From assembly GCF_003627215.1 (NCBI RefSeq), contig NZ_CP032677.1, positions 5,089,501 to 5,153,500 on the forward strand: a stretch of DNA of 64,000 nucleotides, written 5' to 3'. Positions within the stretch are counted from its first letter, which is position 1. The number at the start of each line of letters is the position of its first letter. The notes under the pieces are model-generated. The model did not search any database. It was given only the letters and a program-made list of their open reading frames with translations, and was not told the DNA's origin. This document shows, piece after piece, positions 58,555 to 64,000 of this stretch. The stretch comes from Pseudomonas sp. Leaf58 (GTDB lineage Bacteria; Pseudomonadota; Gammaproteobacteria; Pseudomonadales; Pseudomonadaceae). Position numbers and translations under genes: made by a program.

Positions 58555-58683
58555 TCGTCTTCCCCGAAAAAACAATGCGGCATGGTAACGGAAGCTGGGT
58601 TCGAGGCTCTAGTGAAGTCTGTGTCAGGATGGATCAGCCCCACCGCTGTGGGTAAAGTGGCAAAAAACACAGAGGCCCAACCG

Positions 58684-59430
58684 ATGTGCCTGATTGTATT
58701 CGCTTGGCGGCCGGGGCATGCCCTGCCGCTGATCGTGGCGGCCAACCGCGACGAGTTCTATGCCCGCCCTGCCCTGCCCCTGGCGGGCTGGGAGGATGCG
58801 CCTGGGGTGTATGCGGGGCGTGACCTGGAAGCCGGTGGTACTTGGCTGGGGGTGGGCCCACAGGGGCGCTTTGCGGCGCTGACCAATATCCGTGACCCCG
58901 GCCAAGCGCAGGGGGCGCGCTCGCGGGGTGAACTGGTAGCGGCGTATCTGCAGGGTGAGCTGGGGGTCGAGGCTTATCTGGGGCAGGTGGCCAGCCGCGT
59001 TGGGCAGTATTCGGGGTTCAACCTGCTGGTGGGTGATGGCCGGCAGCTGGGTTACCTGAATGCTCGGGAAGGCACGCCGCGCCTGCTGACTACTGGGGTT
59101 TATGGGTTGTCCAATGCTGGGCTGGATACGCCGTGGCCGAAGCTGGTAAAGGCGCGTAGTGGCTTGGCCGGGTTGCTCGACACGCCAGCGCCGCAGCGGC
59201 TGTTGGCGTTACTGGCCGATGGCGAGCCTGCGGCAGATGGTGATCTGCCGGAGACGGGCGTGGGGGTGGCTACCGAGAAGCTATTGTCGAGTGTGTTTAT
59301 TGCCAGCCAGAATTACGGGACGCGTGCGAGTACGGTGCTAATTGCCGATGATCAGGGGAAAAGGCGCCTGGTTGAGCGCAGTTTCGGGCCTTTTGGAGGG
59401 CATCTAGGGGAAGTTGAACTACTGGTCTGA
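58684..59430 (+). CDS. NRDE/TANGO2-family protein
   Basis: A 248-residue protein of the NRDE family. The mature N-terminus after Met removal is Cys2 (MCLIVFAWRPGH), a likely Ntn-hydrolase nucleophile, and ANRDEFYARPA is the family signature. Eukaryotic TANGO2 relatives act in haem/acyl metabolism, but the bacterial function is not known. It starts at ATG 58684; the open frame upstream is shadow of the TauE/SafE gene on the other strand. Confidence 0.85.
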   Translation: MCLIVFAWRPGHALPLIVAANRDEFYARPALPLAGWEDAPGVYAGRDLEAGGTWLGVGPQGRFAALTNIRDPGQAQGARSRGELVAAYLQGELGVEAYLGQVASRVGQYSGFNLLVGDGRQLGYLNAREGTPRLLTTGVYGLSNAGLDTPWPKLVKARSGLAGLLDTPAPQRLLALLADGEPAADGDLPETGVGVATEKLLSSVFIASQNYGTRASTVLIADDQGKRRLVERSFGPFGGHLGEVELLV

Positions 59431-59449
59431 TCATTTGATGTTTCCTGTG

Positions 59450-59531
59450 CGGGCCTCTTCCCGGTTAAACCCGCTCCTACAGGCGGCGCGCAATTGAACT
59501 CTAGGAGCGGGTTTACCCGCGAATAGGCCGG
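59450..59531. repeat. Inverted pair of REP elements
   Basis: Two REP units in opposite orientation (GCGGGCCTCTTCCCGGTTAA and AGGAGCGGGTTTACCCGCG) lie between convergent genes. One core has CCCGG instead of CGCGG. Confidence 0.85.
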
Positions 59532-59548
59532 GGCAGGCAGCATCAACC

Positions 59549-61828
59549 TCACAAGGTTTTATTGGCCCCTGGCCCGATCATCCGCGCCAACCCAAGGTTC
59601 TTCAGCGCCAGCTGCAGCGAGCTGTGGATAACCTGCGGGTTGTCATGGCTCAAGGCCTCGACCAGCAGTTCCTTGGCCTTGCTCATGTTCACCTGGCGCA
59701 GCATCCACTTCACCTTCGGCAGGTTGGTGGCGTTCATCGACAGGCTGTCGAAGCCCATCGCCATCAGCAGGATCGCCGCTGCCGGGTCACCGGCCATCTC
59801 CCCACAAATACTCACCGGCTTGCCTTCACCGTGGGCATCGCGCACCACCGTATTCAGCGCCTGCAGTACCGCCGGGTGCAGGTAGTCGTAGAGGTCGGCA
59901 ACCCGTGGATTGTTGCGGTCTACCGCCAGCAGGTACTGGGTCAGGTCGTTGGAGCCGACCGACAGGAAGTCCACCTGCCGCGCCAGCTCCTTGGTCTGGT
60001 ACACCGCCGCAGGAATTTCTACCATCACGCCCACCGGCGGCATCGGCACATCGGTGCCTTCGTCACGCACCTCGCCCCAGGCGCGGTGAATCAGGTGCAG
60101 CGCCTCCTCCAGCTCGTGGATGCCGGAAATCATCGGCAGCAGGATACGCAGGTTGTTCAGGCCCTCGCTGGCCTTGAGCATGGCCCGGGTCTGCACCAGG
60201 AAGATTTCCGGGTGGTCAAGGGTGACGCGGATGCCGCGCCAGCCAAGGAACGGGTTCTCTTCCTTGATCGGGAAGTACGACAGCGCCTTGTCGCCACCGA
60301 TGTCCAGGGTACGCATGGTCACTGGTAGCGGATGGAACGAAGCAAGTTGCTCGCGATAAATCGCCAGCTGCTCCTTCTCGCTGGGGAAGCGCTGCTGAAT
60401 CATGAACGGCACTTCGGTGCGATACAGCCCTACCCCTTCAGCCCCACGCTGCTGAGCGCGGGCGACGTCGGCGAGCAGGCCGGTGTTGACCCACAGCGGC
60501 ATGCGGTGACCGTCCGGGGTGACGCACGGCAGTTCGCGCAGGGCATCGAGGCCCTGGGCCAGCTGGCGTTCTTCTTCAACCACTTCGCTGTATTGCTTGC
60601 GTAATACGTCGCTGGGGTTGGTGAATACTTCACCCTTGTAGCCGTCGACGATCATCTCGATGCCGTCGACCTTGGAATACGGCAGGTCGACCAGGCCCAT
60701 CACCGTGGGGATGCCCATGGCACGGGCCAGGATGGCGACATGGGAGTTACCCGAGCCCAGCACCGAAACCAAGCCGACCAGCTTGCCCTCCGGCACTTCG
60801 CCGAGCATCGCCGGGGTCAGCTCTTCACTGACCAGGATGGTGTTGTCGGCATACACCAGCGACTGCGATCGGGCTTCCTGCAGATAAGCCAGTAGGCGCC
60901 GGCCCAGGTCTTTGACGTCGGAGGCGCGCTCGCGCAGGTAGTCATCGTCCATCAGCTCGAAGCGGTTGACGTGCTCGCCCACCACTTGGCGCAGGGCGCC
61001 CTGGGCCCACTGGCCGGTCTTGATGACCTCGGTCACCTCCCCCCCCAGAGCCGCATCTTCAAGCATCATCAGGTACACGTCGAACAACGCGCGCTCTTCC
61101 GGTCGCAGCTGGGTGGCCAGCTTGGCCGACAGCTTGCGCATGTCATCGCGCACGCCTTCAAGGGCGTTCTGGAACAGTTTGAGTTCGGCGTCGATGTCAT
61201 CGACTGCCTTGTCCGGCACCACTTCCAGGTCGGCCGGTGGCAGCATCACCACGGCGCGCCCCACGGCGGCGCCAGGCGAACCCGGTACGCCAACGAAGCG
61301 CGCTTCCTGGATACCCTTGCCCTGCCGGCCCAGGCCACGGATCGAACCGGTCGCCTCGGCGTGGGCGATAACCCCGGCGAGCTGGGCACTCATGGTGACC
61401 AGGAAGGCCTCTTCACCCTCGTCGAACTGGCGGCGCTCCTTCTGCTGGATGACCAACACCCCGACCACGCGGCGGTGGTGAATGATCGGTGCACCCAGGA
61501 AGGAGGCGAATTTTTCTTCGCCGGTTTCGGCAAAGTAGCGGTAACGCGGGTGGTCGGCGGCGTTTTCCAGGTTCAGCGGCTCTTCCCGGGTACCTACCAG
61601 GCCGACCAGGCCTTCGTTGGGGGCCATGCTGACCTTGCCAATGGAACGCTTGTTCAGGCCTTCGGTGGCCATCAGCACGAAGCGGTTGGTTTCCGGGTCG
61701 AGCAGGTAGACCGAGCAGACCTGACTGCCCATGGCCTCCTTCACGCGCAAGACAATGATCCCCAACGCCGACTTGAGATCTTTGGCGGAGTTTACTTCCT
61801 GGACGATCTTGCGCAGCGTATTGAGCAT
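59549..61828 (-). CDS. ptsP: Phosphoenolpyruvate-protein phosphotransferase, nitrogen PTS (EI-Ntr)
   Basis: A 759-residue protein with an N-terminal GAF domain (1-160), then the enzyme I domain. The phosphorylated His363 is in GSGNSHVAILARAMG; the PEP-binding domain includes the catalytic cysteine in VSICGEMAGDPAA. It autophosphorylates from PEP and passes phosphate to NPr (PtsO) and EIIA-Ntr, sensing glutamine through GAF in other bacteria. It follows rppH by 22 bases on the same strand, the conserved pair. Confidence 0.96.
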   Translation of the reverse strand: MLNTLRKIVQEVNSAKDLKSALGIIVLRVKEAMGSQVCSVYLLDPETNRFVLMATEGLNKRSIGKVSMAPNEGLVGLVGTREEPLNLENAADHPRYRYFAETGEEKFASFLGAPIIHHRRVVGVLVIQQKERRQFDEGEEAFLVTMSAQLAGVIAHAEATGSIRGLGRQGKGIQEARFVGVPGSPGAAVGRAVVMLPPADLEVVPDKAVDDIDAELKLFQNALEGVRDDMRKLSAKLATQLRPEERALFDVYLMMLEDAALGGEVTEVIKTGQWAQGALRQVVGEHVNRFELMDDDYLRERASDVKDLGRRLLAYLQEARSQSLVYADNTILVSEELTPAMLGEVPEGKLVGLVSVLGSGNSHVAILARAMGIPTVMGLVDLPYSKVDGIEMIVDGYKGEVFTNPSDVLRKQYSEVVEEERQLAQGLDALRELPCVTPDGHRMPLWVNTGLLADVARAQQRGAEGVGLYRTEVPFMIQQRFPSEKEQLAIYREQLASFHPLPVTMRTLDIGGDKALSYFPIKEENPFLGWRGIRVTLDHPEIFLVQTRAMLKASEGLNNLRILLPMISGIHELEEALHLIHRAWGEVRDEGTDVPMPPVGVMVEIPAAVYQTKELARQVDFLSVGSNDLTQYLLAVDRNNPRVADLYDYLHPAVLQALNTVVRDAHGEGKPVSICGEMAGDPAAAILLMAMGFDSLSMNATNLPKVKWMLRQVNMSKAKELLVEALSHDNPQVIHSSLQLALKNLGLARMIGPGANKTL

Positions 61829-61850
61829 GGCTCGGGGTCGAACTCCGTCG

Positions 61851-62330
61851 TCAGTCGCGCGTCAGCAGACGCGGTGCTAGCTCTTTCAGGGCGCGTCGGT
61901 AGACCTCGCGCTTGAATGTCACAACCTGGCCCAGCGGATACCAATAGCTGACCCAGCGCCAGCCGTCGAATTCCGGTTTGCCAGTCAGGTCCATCCGCAC
62001 CCGTTGTTCGTTACTGACCAGACGCAGCAGGAACCACTTCTGCTTCTGGCCGATGCACAGCGGCTGGCTATGCGTACGTACCAGGCGCTGGGGTAAACGA
62101 TAACGCAACCAGCCACGGGTGCAGGCAAGAATTTCCACATCATCGCGTTCAAGGCCAACTTCTTCGTTCAGCTCGCGGTACAGGGCATCTTCCGGCGTCT
62201 CGTCAGGGTTGATGCCACCCTGGGGGAATTGCCAGGCATCCTGGTTGATCCGTCGAGCCCATAGCACCTGCCCGGCATCATTGGTAAGAATGATGCCGAC
62301 ATTGGGGCGAAAACCATCCGGGTCGATCAC
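61851..62330 (-). CDS. rppH: RNA pyrophosphohydrolase
   Basis: A 159-residue Nudix enzyme that removes pyrophosphate from mRNA 5' ends and starts decay. The Nudix box [20 protein letters not shown] with VGL is complete. The start is a GTG at 62330 (encoding [15 protein letters not shown]); the open frame runs back to 62402 but homology begins here, and GAGGTTG lies ahead. It is upstream of ptsP and divergent from the HAD gene. Confidence 0.95.
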   Translation of the reverse strand: MIDPDGFRPNVGIILTNDAGQVLWARRINQDAWQFPQGGINPDETPEDALYRELNEEVGLERDDVEILACTRGWLRYRLPQRLVRTHSQPLCIGQKQKWFLLRLVSNEQRVRMDLTGKPEFDGWRWVSYWYPLGQVVTFKREVYRRALKELAPRLLTRD

Positions 62331-62471
62331 GGCAGCAACCTCGCAAACGCATGTCACCGCATTGTTCCACAAAGCTTGCGAGCGCAGCAACGCGCCCGCC
62401 AAGCTTATGTGCAGCAGCGTGAAAACTCCGTATTCTGCGGGCCTACCTTGTGGCTGATGCGAGTGACCGCA

Positions 62472-63128
62472 ATGCGCCTGGCTTTATTCGACCTGGACAA
62501 TACCCTCCTCGGTGGCGACAGCGACCATGCCTGGGGGGACTACCTGTGCGAGCGCGGCATCCTCGACCCGGTTGCCTACAAGCAGCGCAACGATGGCTTC
62601 TACCAGGACTACCTCAACGGCACCCTGGACCTGCAGGCCTACCTGGCCTTTTCCATGGAAATCCTTGCGGCAACGCCCCTGGCCAAGCTTGACGAATGGC
62701 ACCGCGACTTCATGCGCGACTGCATCGAGCCGATCCTCCTGCCCAAGGCCCTGGCCTTGCTGCAGCAGCACCGCGAAGCGGGCGACCAGCTGCTGATCAT
62801 CACCGCCACCAACCGCTTCGTCACCGCACCGATTGCCCGGCGCCTGGGGGTGCGGGTGTTGCTAGCGACCGAATGCGAGATGCGCGATGGCCGCTATACC
62901 GGGCGTAGTACCGATATACCGTGTTTTCGTGAAGGCAAGGTGACGCGACTGGAACGCTGGATGCTGGAGAACGGCTTTGATCTTGAAGACAGCTACTTCT
63001 ATAGCGACTCGATGAATGATCTGCCGTTGCTGCAGCGGGTGACGCATGCGGTGGCGGTAGACCCGGACCCGAACCTGCGGGCGGAGGCCGAGAAGCGTGG
63101 GTGGCCGGTGGTTTCGTTGCGGGATTGA
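62472..63128 (+). CDS. HAD-family phosphatase (SerB/CicA-like)
   Basis: A 218-residue HAD subfamily IB hydrolase. The nucleophile motif [20 protein letters not shown] places Asp7 and Asp9; motif II is IITATNRF and motif IV acids are in [12 protein letters not shown]. Substrate is unknown; phosphoserine-type is possible. I used ATG 62472 ([11 protein letters not shown]); an ATG at 62457 is also in frame. It is divergent from rppH. Confidence 0.87.
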   Translation: MRLALFDLDNTLLGGDSDHAWGDYLCERGILDPVAYKQRNDGFYQDYLNGTLDLQAYLAFSMEILAATPLAKLDEWHRDFMRDCIEPILLPKALALLQQHREAGDQLLIITATNRFVTAPIARRLGVRVLLATECEMRDGRYTGRSTDIPCFREGKVTRLERWMLENGFDLEDSYFYSDSMNDLPLLQRVTHAVAVDPDPNLRAEAEKRGWPVVSLRD

Positions 63129-63134
63129 GGTTTT

Positions 63135-63227
63135 CCTGTGCCGGCCTCTTCGCGGGTGAACCCGCTCCTACAACAGCCGGTGTGATCTTTGTAGGCGCGG
63201 GTTCACCCACGAAGAGGCCGGCACAGG
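63135..63227. repeat. Inverted pair of REP elements
   Basis: CCTGTGCCGGCCTCTTCG on the left and its perfect complement on the right enclose two REP cores with a spacer. It lies between convergent HAD and DUF2269 genes. Confidence 0.9.
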
Positions 63228-63240
63228 CAACCGAGGAATA

Positions 63241-63666
63241 TCAGACTGGCTTGGCCCCCATGAGCCCCGCGATGGACAGGAAGCAAACCCCACTGAACAC
63301 TGCCAGTGCCAGGGTAAAGCGCAACCCCACCACCTCAGCCTTGCGCAGCCGGCTCAGCCGCACCAGCAGCCACCACACGGCAAACGCGCCGAGCGTGTAG
63401 ATGACACTGGACGCCAGCACCCAGGTCTGCCCCAGCGGCCAGCCCACCAGGTGCACCAGCCACCAGCCGGTGAACGGCATGCTCACCAGGCTCAAGCCCA
63501 TCACCAGCCAGACGAACACCAGCGGCCGGCGCAGTAACTTGGCGTAGGCCTCGTCATCGCCCCGACGTCTGGCGCGCACGGTCCAGATCGCCAGGCCCAG
63601 CGCGCCCAGCAGCAGGAGTGCGGTGGCGATAATGTGCAGGGTTTTGACGGTGGTCAGGTGTTCCAT
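63241..63666 (-). CDS. DUF2269-type integral membrane protein
   Basis: A 141-residue membrane protein with four predicted helices (LHIIATALLLLGALGLAIW first, and FTLALAVFSGVCFLSIAGL last). It looks like the DUF2269 family, of unknown function. The open frame starts at ATG 63666 (MEHLTTVKTL), a short distance from the ilvA stop. No neighbouring function suggests a role. Confidence 0.75.
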   Translation of the reverse strand: MEHLTTVKTLHIIATALLLLGALGLAIWTVRARRRGDDEAYAKLLRRPLVFVWLVMGLSLVSMPFTGWWLVHLVGWPLGQTWVLASSVIYTLGAFAVWWLLVRLSRLRKAEVVGLRFTLALAVFSGVCFLSIAGLMGAKPV

Positions 63667-63710
63667 GTCTCGGTTGTCCTTAAGCAGCCCATCAGCCCCA
63701 GCTTAGCCGC

Positions 63711-64000
63711 TCAGCCCAAAAACAGCTTGTAAGCCGGGTTTTCAGTCTCGTCCCAGTACGGGTAGCCGATCTTGGCCAGCGCCGCCGGCACCAGGTGGCG
63801 CTCGTCTTCCGGCACTTGCAGCCCTGCCACCACGCGCCCGTCAGCGGCGCCATGGTTGCGGTAGTGGAACATCGAAATGTTCCAACGCCCGCCCAGCTTG
63901 TTGAGGAAGTTGAACAGCGCCCCCGGCCGTTCGGGGAATTCGAAGCGCAGCACCATCTCGTCACTGGCACCCGCCGAATGGCCGCCGACCATGTGGCGAA
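63711..64000 (-). CDS. ilvA: Threonine dehydratase IlvA, C-terminal part
   Basis: The window ends inside this gene; about 96 C-terminal residues remain. They form the ACT-like regulatory domain (FEFPERPGALFNFLNKLGGR, WNISMFHYRNHGAADGRVVAG), followed by the conserved ending NPAYKLFLG. IlvA makes 2-oxobutanoate from threonine for isoleucine synthesis and is inhibited by isoleucine at this domain. The PLP domain lies beyond the right edge. Confidence 0.93.
   Translation of the reverse strand, partial: RHMVGGHSAGASDEMVLRFEFPERPGALFNFLNKLGGRWNISMFHYRNHGAADGRVVAGLQVPEDERHLVPAALAKIGYPYWDETENPAYKLFLG

Noticed and set aside
58036..58683. Upstream extension of the NRDE gene
   Set aside because: It overlaps the TauE/SafE gene, and the nucleophile Cys must follow the true start Met.

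Overview
The window is chromosomal core DNA of a Pseudomonas, most likely of the P. putida group. The evidence is high GC content (about 62-64 % by eye), Pseudomonas-type proteins throughout (AlgU-type promoter at rpoH, phosphorylcholine phosphatase, coniferyl aldehyde dehydrogenase, CadR/CadA), P. putida-style REP palindromes around a 'GCGGG-TTNACCCGC' core, and a gene order that, from memory, matches the rpmE-to-ilvA stretch of P. putida KT2440. No tRNA, rRNA, IS element, prophage or CRISPR array was seen.

Layout. 0-6 kb: thermonuclease (cut by the left edge), rpmE, priA, argS, an FtsN-like SPOR protein and a TM2 protein. 6-14.5 kb: an NlpC/P60 hydrolase, a lone pilT-type ATPase, then a rightward housekeeping cluster (PLP-binding yggS, proC, yggT, metX-metW, DUF4426, rdgB, hemW, DUF3392). 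14.6-22 kb: leftward trmB-thiG and thiS, DUF423, divergent mtgA, then rpoH and ftsY-ftsE-ftsX. 22-28.4 kb: two paralogous pairs of M16 peptidase genes flanking rsmD. 28.4-36.8 kb: a YheT hydrolase, an MST-type sulfurtransferase, a TetR regulator divergent from calB, coaD, ferredoxin, mutM, an HDOD gene and rlmI. 36.8-38.5 kb: a low-GC orphan gene of Ig-like repeats, then ilvD. 40-48 kb: LysR/azoreductase, pchP, a TcyP-type cystine carrier, folA, and the DUF2868 membrane protein with its DUF3482 GTPase. 48-53 kb: a three-gene ABC importer predicted to carry 2-aminoethylphosphonate, with a LysR gene. 53-64 kb: cadA/cadR metal resistance, thyA, lgt, a TauE/SafE permease, an NRDE protein, ptsP, rppH, a HAD phosphatase, DUF2269 and the 3' end of ilvA.

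Functional groupings: methionine synthesis (metXW), thiazole synthesis (thiGS), cell division and membrane targeting (ftsYEX), divergent cadmium/zinc export with its sensor, nucleotide and folate metabolism (folA, thyA, rdgB), and nitrogen-PTS and RNA turnover (ptsP-rppH). Most is ordinary core genome. The least explained parts are the low-GC Ig-like orphan at 37.1-38.2 kb, the duplicated M16 pairs around rsmD, and the overlapping membrane protein/GTPase pair at 45.3-48.1 kb. I see no convincing new defence or mobile system.
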